DNA of 35,702 bases from CAZVKN01 sp964627035 (GCA_964627035.1 CAZVKN010000028.1:1-35702); one strand, 5' to 3'. Numbered from the stretch's first letter, positions 1 to 8,304 are shown. The notes: a model not told the origin generated them from the letters alone. Numbers and translations: made by a program.

Positions 1-78
1 TAACTTATACAAGATATTGTTTCTTAAAGAACTATTCTCGGACAGACTGCTTGATACGGAATCCAGTATTCACACTTT

Positions 79-104
79 AGTCGAGCTTGTTTTAAGCCCG
101 ATTA
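79..104. repeat. degenerate left half of the two-hairpin repeat family T
   Basis: The stretch pairs AGTCGAGCTTG with AAGCCCGATT around a TTTT loop and matches the left hairpin of the full elements at 4745-4796 and 12141-12192. The rest of 1-143 holds no gene that I can see. The window opens with TAA, possibly the stop codon of a gene to the left. A weak promoter-like pair (TTGTTT at 87-92, TAGAAT at 109-114, 16-base spacing) lies partly over this repeat, and I do not press it. Confidence 0.6.
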
Positions 105-143
105 CGTATAGAATATCAGCTGACTATTTCACATCAAAATATC

Positions 144-932
144 ATGAATAGATTTGAGACGACAAAAGTCACCGAACAAAACAGTGTCGTTTACGTCACG
201 ATGGCTCGCCCGGAAGTACGCAACGCCTTTGATGAGCGGATGATCCCTGAGATTCACCAAGCAATCGACTATTTCAGTAACATTGATAGCATACGAGCTA
301 TTGTTGTTAGCGGTGAAGGAACTGCTTTTTCTGCTGGTGCGGATATTGATTGGATGCGACGGATGGGTCAGCTTGGATTTGAGGAGAATTACCAGGATGC
401 GATGGTGTTGGCGCGAATGTTCGATGCGTTATCACACTGTCCTAAGCCAACCATCGCCCGGGTCAACGGTCCCACTATCGGTGGTGGAACCGGACTAGTT
501 GCTGCTTGTGATATTGCTATTGCCGATAGTTCTGCCTTTTTTAGTTTCAGTGAAGTCAAGATCGGATTAGTGCCCGGATGTATCGGACCTTATGTTATTC
601 GCAAGGTTGGACATGGTCATGCTTTAGAATTTTTCCTGACGGGTCAACGTCTGTCTGCTCAAGATGCGTATCGGATTGGACTTGTTAACATTGTTGCCGA
701 AGAAGGTAAACTGGATGATGAGGTTAATCACATCCTGAAGCAACTCCGGTCAAGTGGTCCTGAAGCAGTTGCCGCTGCTAAACGACTCGTGCGTGATGTG
801 CCGGATCAGACGCGAGAGGAATATATGGATTATACCGCGCGGATGATCTCTGAACTCCGTACCAGCGCTGAAGGACAGGAAGGTACGACTGCGTTTCTGG
901 AGAAACGGAAGCCTAATTGGGCTAAGAAATGA
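144..932 (+). CDS. liuC: methylglutaconyl-CoA hydratase (LiuC-type enoyl-CoA hydratase)
   Basis: This 262-residue crotonase-fold protein has the usual full length. By family it hydrates 3-methylglutaconyl-CoA to HMG-CoA in cytoplasmic leucine breakdown. The oxyanion-hole segment FSAGADIDWM (62-71) and GGGTGLVAACD (113-123) have the pattern of bacterial LiuC/GnyH proteins, which carry Gly where classical crotonase has its first catalytic Glu. The second Glu is kept at E137 in FSEVKIGLVPG. The long segment PYVIRKVG...FFLTGQRL also fits LiuC rather than FadB-type hydratases. The neighbours support the assignment, with a biotin carboxylase and carrier downstream as in liuBCD clusters. No good ribosome binding site precedes the ATG. 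A general enoyl-CoA hydratase is the alternative. Confidence 0.85.
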   Translation: MNRFETTKVTEQNSVVYVTMARPEVRNAFDERMIPEIHQAIDYFSNIDSIRAIVVSGEGTAFSAGADIDWMRRMGQLGFEENYQDAMVLARMFDALSHCPKPTIARVNGPTIGGGTGLVAACDIAIADSSAFFSFSEVKIGLVPGCIGPYVIRKVGHGHALEFFLTGQRLSAQDAYRIGLVNIVAEEGKLDDEVNHILKQLRSSGPEAVAAAKRLVRDVPDQTREEYMDYTARMISELRTSAEGQEGTTAFLEKRKPNWAKK

Positions 933-943
933 TAAAGAGTTTG

Positions 944-975
944 ATTCTCAGCAGATAAAGCGGATTGAGCAGATA
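944..975 (+). repeat. repeat family S, left copy flanking the 999-1346 gene
   Basis: This is a 32-base unit beginning ATTCTCAGCAGAT and continuing AAGCGGATTGAGCAGAT. Near-identical copies lie at 5971-6002 (same strand), and at 1345-1388, 6094-6115 and 33028-33059 (opposite strand). Confidence 0.75.
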
Positions 976-998
976 AGAGGGAAACCATAGAGAGAGTT

Positions 999-1346
999 AT
1001 GAATTCATATGAGGAATTTGTTGAGAGGATTACTGATAAGATTTCAGTTGGTAATGATCTCAACACTGAGAAGAGCACGTGGCGGATTGTAAAATCTATT
1101 GATGAGGATAGAATAGTTGTCCGATATGGAGCAAACAACTATACTTCGCTTGAATTTGTTACATTGTACAGATGCTATGAAAAATCCTATGCAAATAATA
1201 GAGAGTATTCTTCTAAGATTAAACAAACAGTAGATCCGAAACTTCCTCCCTGTGCTGGACGAATCATTGGGATGATATTAGTAAAAGCCTTTGGAGCAAA
1301 GGAATCTAAGCGAGGTAATTTGAACATCTACAAACTGCCTATTTAA
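999..1346 (+). CDS. hypothetical protein, 115 aa, between inverted repeats
   Basis: I do not recognise this family. The product is a soluble, charged protein of 115 residues with no signal peptide, no membrane segment and no obvious catalytic motif. The N-terminal half is acidic and lysine-rich, and a PKLPPCAG stretch precedes a short hydrophobic run near residues 85-100. A weak AGAGAG lies just before the ATG. The gene is visibly more AT-rich than its neighbours and separates liuC from the carboxylase genes, which usually touch. Family S repeats lie on both sides in opposite orientation, so I infer that it arrived as a small insertion. That it is translated is likely but unproven. Confidence 0.55.
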   Translation: MNSYEEFVERITDKISVGNDLNTEKSTWRIVKSIDEDRIVVRYGANNYTSLEFVTLYRCYEKSYANNREYSSKIKQTVDPKLPPCAGRIIGMILVKAFGAKESKRGNLNIYKLPI

Positions 1347-1388
1347 TCTGCTTAATCCGCCGTAAATGAAAGAGCATCTGTTGAGAAT
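1345..1388 (-). repeat. repeat family S, inverted right copy
   Basis: Read on the reverse strand it starts ATTCTCAACAGATG and ends GGCGGATTAAGCAGATT, with about a dozen extra bases in the middle compared with the 944-975 copy. It begins within the last codons of the 115-residue gene. Confidence 0.65.
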
Positions 1389-1408
1389 AAATCAAAATAA
1401 AACTATAT

Positions 1409-2926
1409 ATGAGCAAATACTTCAATAAAATATTAATAGCGAATCGTGGTGAGATTGCGATGCGTGTAATTAGGGCTTGTCAAGAGCTTGGGATTACATC
1501 GGTTGCACTGTATTCCGAACCAGATAAAAACGCTATGCACGTTCGGGAAGCGGATGAGGCATACCTAATCGGTGAAGCTGCTCCATCTGAGAGCTACCTT
1601 AACCAAGACATTATCCTCGAAACCGCACGCAATTCCGGTTGTGATGCGATTCATCCGGGATACGGTTTTCTCGCTGAGAATAGTGGTTTTGCCAAGCGTT
1701 GTGCTGAGGATGGATTTGTGTTTATAGGTCCTTCACCGGAAGCGATACAACTGCTCGGTAATAAGGTTGAATCACGGATTGCAATGGTAAAAGCCGGAAT
1801 TCCGCTCATCACCGGAACTAAAGAGGATGCAGTCCTCGATGATGAAACCATCATCAAGGAAGCTGACCGGATCGGTTTTCCGGTACTGGTAAAAGCCGCT
1901 GCCGGTGGTGGCGGTAAAGGTATGCGAGTCGTTGAAAAGCCCCAAGATATGAAAACTGCACTTGAATCAGCTCGACGTGAGTCTCAATCTGCATTTGGTG
2001 ATTCAACCCTCTTTTTGGAGAAATACCTGCTCAAACCACGTCATATTGAGTTTCAGATATTCGGCGATCAGCACGGCAATCATATCCATCTATTTGAACG
2101 TGAATGCTCAATCCAACGCCGTCATCAAAAAATTATTGAGGAAGCTCCATCGGTTGCGCTCAATGATGACCTCCGTCAACGGATGGGTGAAACTGCGGTT
2201 GATGTTGCCAAAGCAGTCAATTATACCAACGCCGGAACGGTCGAATTTCTGTTGGATCAGGATGACAACTACTATTTCCTCGAGGTCAATACTCGCATAC
2301 AGGTGGAACATCCGGTTACTGAGGAGGTGCTCGGTGTGGACTTGGTCTGTGAACAGATTAGAGTCGCAGCGGGTGAGCAGTTATCGTTGAAGCAAGAGCA
2401 ATTGACTCAACGAGGACATTCGTTGGAATGCCGTATCTATGCGGAGGATGCTGCGGGTGGCTTTTTGCCAGCTGCGGGTCCGGTGCTTTATCTGAAGGAG
2501 CCGGGAGGGCTGAATGTCCGGTTTGACGGTGGAGTTGAAACTGGTGATGAGGTATCAGTTTATTACGATCCGATCATCGCTAAATTGGTGGTATGGGGCA
2601 GTGATAGAAATTCCGCAATCCAGAGAATGAAGATGGCACTCGACGATACGGTGATACTTGGATTGACTACCAATAAACAGTTTTTGCAATCGGTGTTGGA
2701 TCAACCGGCATTTGTCAGTGGAGATATCCACACCGGATTTTTACAGGAACATATGCCGGATTGGCAATTGCCTGAGGTTGAATCGGATGAGTTGAATCTT
2801 GCGTTATCGGTTGCGACGTTGCCCACTGAGAAACAATTCGGTGCGGTTCAAACTGATGGTGCAACGAAGTTACCTGAGCCGTGGATGGTCATTGGGAACT
2901 GGGAACATTGCGGAGGAGGTAGATAA
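1409..2926 (+). CDS. acyl-CoA carboxylase, biotin carboxylase subunit (MccA/PccA-type)
   Basis: This 505-residue protein carries out ATP-dependent carboxylation of biotin for an acyl-CoA carboxylase. The N-terminal domain shows KILIANRGEIAMRV (7-20). The ATP-grasp glycine loop is AAAGGGGKGMR (163-173), RECSIQRRHQK lies at 231-241, and the active-site strand EVNTRIQVEHPVTE at 292-305 retains the key Arg, Gln and Glu. A C-terminal biotin carboxylase domain ends near residue 440, followed by about 60 residues of weak similarity. The gene shares one base with the biotin carrier gene (TAATG), so the two are translationally coupled. With a LiuC-like hydratase next door, 3-methylcrotonyl-CoA is the most likely substrate, and propionyl-CoA or acetyl-CoA is possible. 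No carboxyltransferase gene lies in the window. It may sit just to the left. Confidence 0.9.
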   Translation: MSKYFNKILIANRGEIAMRVIRACQELGITSVALYSEPDKNAMHVREADEAYLIGEAAPSESYLNQDIILETARNSGCDAIHPGYGFLAENSGFAKRCAEDGFVFIGPSPEAIQLLGNKVESRIAMVKAGIPLITGTKEDAVLDDETIIKEADRIGFPVLVKAAAGGGGKGMRVVEKPQDMKTALESARRESQSAFGDSTLFLEKYLLKPRHIEFQIFGDQHGNHIHLFERECSIQRRHQKIIEEAPSVALNDDLRQRMGETAVDVAKAVNYTNAGTVEFLLDQDDNYYFLEVNTRIQVEHPVTEEVLGVDLVCEQIRVAAGEQLSLKQEQLTQRGHSLECRIYAEDAAGGFLPAAGPVLYLKEPGGLNVRFDGGVETGDEVSVYYDPIIAKLVVWGSDRNSAIQRMKMALDDTVILGLTTNKQFLQSVLDQPAFVSGDIHTGFLQEHMPDWQLPEVESDELNLALSVATLPTEKQFGAVQTDGATKLPEPWMVIGNWEHCGGGR

Positions 2927-3426
2927 TGAAAAAACGATTCAAGTATGGTAATGATATTCACGAGTTGGATGTCAATCGTCAAGGTGAACGCTTGACTGTA
3001 GTTGTAAATGATGCAACGGTTGAGTTGGATGTTGAAGAACGTAATCCGGCACGATTTATGTTACGATTGGGAGATAGCGTAATTCCGGCTTATGGTGTAC
3101 GATTGAAAGATGATATTTTCGTACAAGTCAACGGTCGGCAGTTTAAGTTCAAATCTGTTGAACAGGATGATATTGGTTTATCCGGTGAGAGTGGTGGAGT
3201 TGCGAATGTAACTGCTCCGATGCCGGGGTCGGTGATTAAAGTGTTAGTGGAAGAGGGAGATACGGTAACGCAACATCAACCGTTAGTTATTGTGGAGGCT
3301 ATGAAAATGGAAAATGAAGCTCGTTCTCTAGCAGATGCGGTTGTTGAGAAAATATTGGTGGAAGTTGGTCAGCAAGTTGGTGCGGATCAGGAATTGATTC
3401 AGCTTGGAGCGGTGGAGGATGAATAA
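2926..3426 (+). CDS. biotin carboxyl carrier protein of the acyl-CoA carboxylase
   Basis: This 166-residue protein is the mobile biotin arm for the preceding biotin carboxylase. The biotinyl domain occupies about 93-162, with the PMPG turn at 98-101 and the biotinylation motif EAMKM (124-128), so K127 is the attachment lysine. The first 90 residues are strand-rich and resemble a reduced BT linker, the part that joins biotin carboxylase to carrier in fused MCC and PCC alpha chains. The summed length of this and the preceding protein (671 residues) is close to one fused alpha chain, so the pair looks like a split alpha subunit. It starts on the last base of the previous stop codon. Confidence 0.9.
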   Translation: MKKRFKYGNDIHELDVNRQGERLTVVVNDATVELDVEERNPARFMLRLGDSVIPAYGVRLKDDIFVQVNGRQFKFKSVEQDDIGLSGESGGVANVTAPMPGSVIKVLVEEGDTVTQHQPLVIVEAMKMENEARSLADAVVEKILVEVGQQVGADQELIQLGAVEDE

Positions 3427-3434
3427 GAATAAAT

Positions 3435-3507
3435 GTAGGGGTGAACTTTGTATTCGCCCTACCAGTGTAAATGCCAGCTCACAGGGCGAACCAAGGTTCG
3501 CCCCTAC
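3435..3507. repeat. nested palindromic repeat, GTAGGGG family
   Basis: The outer arms GTAGGGGTGAA (3435-3445) and TTCGCCCCTAC (3497-3507) pair over 11 positions with one G-T. Inside, GTAGGG/CCCTAC (3435-3440/3457-3462) and the strong hairpin GGGCGAACC-AA-GGTTCGCCC (3484-3503) form alternative folds. It fills the spacer before the Fe-S gene. Confidence 0.75.
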
Positions 3508-3527
3508 AATGATAATCATATTGAATT

Positions 3528-4706
3528 ATGAAGAACGTTACCGCTCGCAAAGATGAGCTACTGAAATGTGTAAATTGTGGATTATGTCAATCGGTATGTC
3601 CGACTTATCTGCTTGAACGGCATGAAGCGCTGACGGCGCGTGGTAAAATTGTTCTTTTGAAAGGAATACTTGACCGAATAATTGAACCGTCAGCATCTAT
3701 TGCTGATCTGTTTGATAACTGTTTGACATGTTATGCGTGTCAATCGGTATGTCCGGCTGGTGTCAAAACTGAACGATTATGGACTGCGGCGCGTCAGGAT
3801 TTGGCGAAATGGTCGAAGGTAGGTAAGGTTAAGCGGGTTGGTATCCAATGGTCAGTTGGGAAGCCTATATTGTTTAATTTTGAAGCGATGGTTGGAGGAA
3901 AATTGTGGGGGACTCCACTATCTTCATCCGCTCCATACATTAGCCAATTACAATCGGAGTATTTGCCGGATGTTGAACCTGTTGCGAGTGTTGGGTTATT
4001 GTTGGGATGCAGTGGTAATGTGTTTGTACCGTCGGTGATTGACTCAACAATCAAGCTGTTGATCGCTGGAGGTTATAGGATTGTAATTCCAAAACGTCAA
4101 GTATGTTGCGGCGCGCCTGCTATAAACAATGGTGATTGGGACACAGCTCGGAAATTAGCGTTGATGAATGCAAATGCGTTCACTGAATTGAATGCTGATT
4201 ATGTAACTTCTCCTGATGCAACTTGTGCGGGAGCTATGACTTGTGATTATCATGAGATATTTGCTGAATTACCAAATAGGATTGAATTGGTTGAACGGCT
4301 GTCTGATATGGTAATAGGATTGGATCAACTATTGTATAATGTTGTGGAACGATTGCATTTTCATCCAATTGAGACTGAAGTTACATTGCATGATTCGTGT
4401 CATTCCACTCATATTGGGAATGGGGATCGTTGGCGAGACATTCTTTCTTCAATTGATAAACTACAGTTAAATGAGATGCACAATAGCGATCATTGCTGCG
4501 GATTTGGGGGGAGCTATATGTTCACGCACCGTAAGTTATCGAAAGAAATCGCACAAACTAAGATCGGTAATGCGAAGGATACTGATAGCAAACAAATGTT
4601 AGTTGGATCACCAGGGTGCATGGTTAGATTGCAATCAGCTAATGATGGTAATGGATTTCAGGTTCGGCACGTTACTGAATTGTTGATGGAACTAATTGAG
4701 AATTAA
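3528..4706 (+). CDS. (Fe-S)-binding oxidoreductase, GlcF/HdrD-like
   Basis: This is a 392-residue electron-transfer protein. Two ferredoxin-type [4Fe-4S] motifs lie at C14-x2-C17-x2-C20-x3-CP and C65-x2-C68-x2-C71-x3-CP. Two cysteine-rich CCG domains follow, with CCGAPAINNGD (193-203) and CCGFGGSY (323-330). This is the layout of glycolate oxidase subunit GlcF and the HdrD/LutA superfamily. There are no membrane segments. No glycolate or lactate oxidase flavoprotein (GlcD/E) is present, and the gene sits beside an acyl-CoA dehydrogenase. I therefore infer a role in passing electrons from acyl-CoA dehydrogenases or ETF rather than glycolate oxidation. The family is certain, the partner is not. 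Confidence 0.85.
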   Translation: MKNVTARKDELLKCVNCGLCQSVCPTYLLERHEALTARGKIVLLKGILDRIIEPSASIADLFDNCLTCYACQSVCPAGVKTERLWTAARQDLAKWSKVGKVKRVGIQWSVGKPILFNFEAMVGGKLWGTPLSSSAPYISQLQSEYLPDVEPVASVGLLLGCSGNVFVPSVIDSTIKLLIAGGYRIVIPKRQVCCGAPAINNGDWDTARKLALMNANAFTELNADYVTSPDATCAGAMTCDYHEIFAELPNRIELVERLSDMVIGLDQLLYNVVERLHFHPIETEVTLHDSCHSTHIGNGDRWRDILSSIDKLQLNEMHNSDHCCGFGGSYMFTHRKLSKEIAQTKIGNAKDTDSKQMLVGSPGCMVRLQSANDGNGFQVRHVTELLMELIEN

Positions 4707-4707
4707 A

Positions 4708-4739
4708 GACAAAGGGCATTAATTAGTAATGCCCTTGTC
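4708..4739. terminator. strong hairpin just after the Fe-S gene, terminator-like
   Basis: A 13-bp stem (GACAAAGGGCATTA with TAATGCCCTTGTC, one bulged A) with a 5-base loop begins two bases after the stop codon. There is no real T-run, so it may act as an mRNA 3' end stabiliser rather than an intrinsic terminator. Confidence 0.5.
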
Positions 4740-4744
4740 ATTCT

Positions 4745-4796
4745 GTAGTCGAACTTGTCTCAAGCCCGACGTCGTGGTTGGGACAACCACGACTAC
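4745..4796. repeat. repeat family T, full two-hairpin element
   Basis: This is a 52-base element of two side-by-side hairpins. The left one is GTCGAACTTG/CAAGCCCGAC (two mismatches) and the right one is GTCGTGGTTG/CAACCACGAC (perfect 10 bp). The ends GTAGTCG and CGACTAC also pair. It is nearly identical to 12141-12192. Confidence 0.85.
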
Positions 4797-4828
4797 AAAC
4801 GCATAAACTAAAGAAATCGGAGTATTAA

Positions 4829-5965
4829 ATGTTCCTGACTGATGAACAACAGATGGTTCGTGAGATGGTTCACGAATTTGCCGAGAATGAAGTGAAACCT
4901 ATTGCAGCTGAAATTGATATAACATGTAAATTTCCTGAAAACACTGTCAAACAGATGGGTGAACTCGGTTTGATGGGCATTGTGTTTCCTGAGGAGTATG
5001 GTGGTGCGGGGATGGATTATGTTAGTTATGCGATTGCGGTAGAGGAGTTATCGCGTGTATGTGCTGCTCATGGGATTACGTTAGCGGCACATATATCGCT
5101 TGGATCAAATCCGATATACAGTTTCGGTAACGAGAAACAGAAACAGGAATGGTTACCTGGTTTGTGTTCCGGTGAGATTATGGGTGCATTCGGATTGACT
5201 GAACCGAATGCCGGTTCAGATGCCGGAGGTACACAAACTACCGCTCGTCGTGAAGGTGACGAATGGGTTTTGAACGGTGAGAAACGATTTATTACTAACG
5301 CTTCAGTATCTGAAGTATATTCAGTTACCGCAGTGACCGATAAATCAAAAGGCACAAAAGGAATTAGTGCCTTTCTTGTGAAACGAGGAACTCCCGGATT
5401 TAGTATTGACCGTAAAGAAGATAAACTCGGCATTCGCGGTTCCGACACCTCAGGAATGATTTTTGAAGAGTGCCGAATCCCTGCGGAAAATCTTCTTGGT
5501 GAAGAAGAGAAAGGTTTTCATTATTTCTTAGACATCCTTGATGGCGGACGTATCTCAATCGGTGCAATGGCACTTGGTATTGCGCAGGGAGCTTACGAGG
5601 AGGCATTGAAGTATTCACAAGAACGTCAACAATTTGGTCGTCCGTTATCAGCATTTCAAGCGACTCAATTCAAACTCGCTGATATGGCAACTTGGATTGA
5701 AGCGGCACGTCATCTGATTTACAATTCCGCGCGTCTGAAAGATGCTGGAAAACCATTTATCAAGGAAGCCTCTATGGGTAAGCTGTTTGCGTCTGAGATC
5801 GCGACGAAAACATGTGATATGGCACTCCAGATTCACGGCGGGTATGGTTATACTAAGGATTATCCGATTGAAAGAATGTGGCGCGATGTGAAAATCTGTG
5901 AAATCGGTGAAGGTACATCTGAAATTCAACGTTTGGTGATAGCGCGGGAATTGTTGAAGAAGTGA
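4829..5965 (+). CDS. acyl-CoA dehydrogenase (first copy)
   Basis: This 378-residue flavoprotein oxidises an acyl-CoA to the 2-enoyl-CoA and passes electrons to ETF. The family signatures are FGLTEPNAGSDAGG (121-134) and QIHGGYGYTKDYPIER (334-349). The catalytic base region reads GEGTSEIQRL, with E361 in the position of the medium- and short-chain enzymes. Isovaleryl-CoA dehydrogenases usually lack Glu there, so although the cluster needs an isovaleryl-CoA dehydrogenase, the sequence itself points to a straight or short branched acyl-CoA such as butyryl- or 2-methylbutyryl-CoA. ATG is preceded by a weak GGAG (atcGGAGtatta). The length is normal. The substrate remains open. Confidence 0.9.
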   Translation: MFLTDEQQMVREMVHEFAENEVKPIAAEIDITCKFPENTVKQMGELGLMGIVFPEEYGGAGMDYVSYAIAVEELSRVCAAHGITLAAHISLGSNPIYSFGNEKQKQEWLPGLCSGEIMGAFGLTEPNAGSDAGGTQTTARREGDEWVLNGEKRFITNASVSEVYSVTAVTDKSKGTKGISAFLVKRGTPGFSIDRKEDKLGIRGSDTSGMIFEECRIPAENLLGEEEKGFHYFLDILDGGRISIGAMALGIAQGAYEEALKYSQERQQFGRPLSAFQATQFKLADMATWIEAARHLIYNSARLKDAGKPFIKEASMGKLFASEIATKTCDMALQIHGGYGYTKDYPIERMWRDVKICEIGEGTSEIQRLVIARELLKK

Positions 5966-5970
5966 TACCT

Positions 5971-6115
5971 ATTCTCAGCAGATGAAGCGGATTAAGCAGA
6001 TTGAAACAGGAGGGAGTGCGCCGACACTCGTGTCGGACACATTCTTGTCAGCACAGCGTGGACAAGAATGTCCACGCTCCCCGTGTTTGATTTATCTGCT
6101 CCATCTGCTGAGAAT
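5971..6115. repeat. composite repeat: family S arms enclosing a second palindrome
   Basis: The left arm (5971-6002, ATTCTCAGCAGATGAAG...) and the inverted right arm (6094-6115, ending CATCTGCTGAGAAT) enclose unrelated hairpins. These are CCGACA-CTCG-TGTCGG (6021-6036), an 11-bp stem 6039-6049/6061-6071, and the competing GCGTGGACA-AGAA-TGTCCACGC (6056-6077). The element fills nearly the whole spacer. Confidence 0.75.
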
Positions 6116-6128
6116 CAATTAATATGAA

Positions 6129-6899
6129 ATGTTCACCTACAAAGTCATAAACGATGGTTGGATGAAGATTCCGTCAGATGGTTTTCCGGTAAGTTGGTCA
6201 TCTGCGAATAGTAATCGGTTATTGATTGGATTGAATCAGTTATTGGTTCGGATTAACGGTAAGAATATCCTGATAGATACCGGAATCGGAACAAAATATA
6301 GTGCATCGCAGTTGGGGTTAATAGATTATCAAACTCCGCGTAGATTGATTGATGAACTGAGTGCGGAGGGGTTACAGCCAGTTGATATTGACATTGTGAT
6401 CCTGACACATTTGCATTATGATCACTCAGGTGGTGGGACTCGCTATAATGATGATGGAAGGCTTGCGTCAACATTCACAAATGCGTTATATTACATTCAG
6501 GAACGTGAGTTGCGGTTTGCGCAAAATCCTGATGCGGATCGCAAAGATGATTACAGGTTGGATGACGTTGAACCGCTTATTAGTAGTGGTCAATTGGTTG
6601 TAATTGACGGTGATAAGGAAATTGTGGATGGGGTAACGGTTTATTTTGCACCCGGGCATAGTCCAGGTCATCAGGTGGTTCTTATCCAGAGTAATGGTAT
6701 AACCCTGTTTTTTCAGGGTGATCTGTTTTCAACTAAGGATCATGCTAATTTGAGTGTGATTACGGATTACGACCATAACCCGGAACAGTTGTTGACTGAG
6801 CGACGTAAATGGCTTGAACGAACAGTTGCGAATCAGTGGGAATGTCTGTTTTGTCATGCGATTCGTAATCCGGTTGGGAAAGTAGATTATGTACGGTAG
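6129..6899 (+). CDS. MBL-fold metallo-hydrolase (lactonase/glyoxalase II superfamily)
   Basis: This 256-residue protein has the metallo-beta-lactamase fold. The binuclear metal site is visible: HLHYDH with H94, H96, D98 and H99, then H177 in APGHSPGH, and D198 in FQGDLF. An early DTGIG at 50-54 matches quorum-quenching lactonase and hydroxyacylglutathione hydrolase relatives. The substrate cannot be told from sequence. In this acyl-CoA setting a thioester or lactone hydrolysis role is plausible but is only inference. There is no signal peptide, so it is cytoplasmic. The stop codon overlaps the first bases of the palindrome that follows. Confidence 0.85.
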   Translation: MFTYKVINDGWMKIPSDGFPVSWSSANSNRLLIGLNQLLVRINGKNILIDTGIGTKYSASQLGLIDYQTPRRLIDELSAEGLQPVDIDIVILTHLHYDHSGGGTRYNDDGRLASTFTNALYYIQERELRFAQNPDADRKDDYRLDDVEPLISSGQLVVIDGDKEIVDGVTVYFAPGHSPGHQVVLIQSNGITLFFQGDLFSTKDHANLSVITDYDHNPEQLLTERRKWLERTVANQWECLFCHAIRNPVGKVDYVR

Positions 6900-7034
6900 G
6901 GTTTGATTTATCAAACCCGTTATCCGACATCATAAGAGCGTAACAAGGAGAACCGACATTCCTGTCGGTTCAGCATGGACAAGAATGTCCATGCTCCCAA
7001 TACAGGAAACGGGCGTGATAAATCACGCCCCTAC
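6896..7034. repeat. composite repeat of four perfect hairpins
   Basis: In order the hairpins are GGGTTTGA-TTTA-TCAAACCC (6899-6918), AACCGACA-TTCC-TGTCGGTT (6951-6970), GCATGGACA-AGAA-TGTCCATGC (6973-6994) and GGGCGTGA-TAAA-TCACGCCC (7011-7030). The first and last resemble each other in inverted order, and the ends GTAGGG/CCCTAC pair. They enclose the same two inner hairpin types as the 5971-6115 element. The first hairpin could also end the MBL transcript. Confidence 0.75.
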
Positions 7035-7087
7035 CAGCTAAAGGAATTAAAAAACAATAAATATATTACAAAGTAAGGAGGTGCGAT

Positions 7088-8284
7088 ATGCGTGAAGTAG
7101 TTATAGTATCGGCGGTGAGAACGCCAATCGGTTCATTCAATGGTTCATTGGCAAAAGTACCCGCTGTTAAGCTGGGAGCTACTGCTATCAAAGCCGCAGT
7201 TGACAAAGCCGGAATCAAACCGGAAGATGTCAATGAAGTTATTATGGGAATGGTGTTACAGGGAGGAATTGGTCAAGCTCCGGCTCGTCAAGCATCAATT
7301 TATGCTGGGTTGCCAAAGAATGTACCCTGTATGACGGTTCATAAGGTATGTGGTTCAGGGCTCAAGTCTGTAATGCTTGGTGCTCAACAGATTATGTTGG
7401 GTGAAGCGGATGTAATTGTGGCAGGTGGAATGGAATCTATGTCCAATGCTCCCTATTATTTACCAAAAGCTCGTTCAGGTTATCGGATGGGTGATGGTAA
7501 GTTAGTTGACGGAATGATCTTTGACGGATTGTGGGACCCTTATGACAATGTTCATATGGGTATTTGCGGCGAGAAATGCGCTGAAGAATATAAAATTGAT
7601 CGCCAAGCACAAGATGATTTTGCGATTGAAAGCTATAAGCGCGCCATTGCCGCAAAAGAAGCAGGTAAGTTTGACAATGAGATCATTCCGGTAGAGATTC
7701 CTCAACGACGAGGTGATCCAAAAGTAGTCAGTGAAGATGACGAACCAAATAACGTCAGATTTGATAAAATCACCAAACTACGTGCCGCATTCAAAAAAGA
7801 TGGTACGATTACAGCCGCTAACGCATCCAAAATTAATGACGGTGCATCAGCATTAGTACTTATGGATGCAGAACTCGCTAAAGAACGTGGCATTACACCA
7901 TTAGCGCGCATTCACGGTCAAGGTGGATTTGCACAAGAGCCGGAATGGTTCACTACCGCACCTGCTGAAGCTATCAAAAGAGCAGTTGCCAAAACCAAGA
8001 AAACTGACGGTTCGGAATTGACGTTGGATGATGTTGATCTGTTTGAGATCAATGAGGCTTTTGCGGTTGTTGGATTGGTTAACATACAACTGTTGGAAAT
8101 TGATCCGGCGAAGGTCAACGTCAATGGTGGAGCTGTTGCATTGGGACATCCGATTGGATCATCAGGAGCACGTATTCTCGGCACACTCGTCCACGCAATG
8201 AATGATCGCGAAGTCAATTGGGGAGTCGCGGGAATCTGCCTCGGTGGTGGAGAAGCTGTGGCGTTGGTTGTGGAGAGAGTTTAA
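7088..8284 (+). CDS. acetyl-CoA C-acetyltransferase (thiolase)
   Basis: This 398-residue biosynthetic/degradative thiolase interconverts two acetyl-CoA and acetoacetyl-CoA, or cleaves short 3-ketoacyl-CoAs. Catalytic residues are C88 (HKVCGSGLKS), the NEAFA motif with N322, H354 in ALGHPIGSSGAR, and C384 in GICLGGGEAV. The length is standard. A perfect AAGGAGG (7075-7081) lies six bases before the ATG, the strongest ribosome binding site in the catabolic block. In leucine degradation it would split acetoacetyl-CoA. With the next two genes it also completes a butyryl-CoA/acetyl-CoA route. A role in storage polymer or butyrate metabolism cannot be excluded. Confidence 0.93.
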   Translation: MREVVIVSAVRTPIGSFNGSLAKVPAVKLGATAIKAAVDKAGIKPEDVNEVIMGMVLQGGIGQAPARQASIYAGLPKNVPCMTVHKVCGSGLKSVMLGAQQIMLGEADVIVAGGMESMSNAPYYLPKARSGYRMGDGKLVDGMIFDGLWDPYDNVHMGICGEKCAEEYKIDRQAQDDFAIESYKRAIAAKEAGKFDNEIIPVEIPQRRGDPKVVSEDDEPNNVRFDKITKLRAAFKKDGTITAANASKINDGASALVLMDAELAKERGITPLARIHGQGGFAQEPEWFTTAPAEAIKRAVAKTKKTDGSELTLDDVDLFEINEAFAVVGLVNIQLLEIDPAKVNVNGGAVALGHPIGSSGARILGTLVHAMNDREVNWGVAGICLGGGEAVALVVERV

Positions 8285-8304
8285 GATTGAACCACAAAGA
8301 ATTG

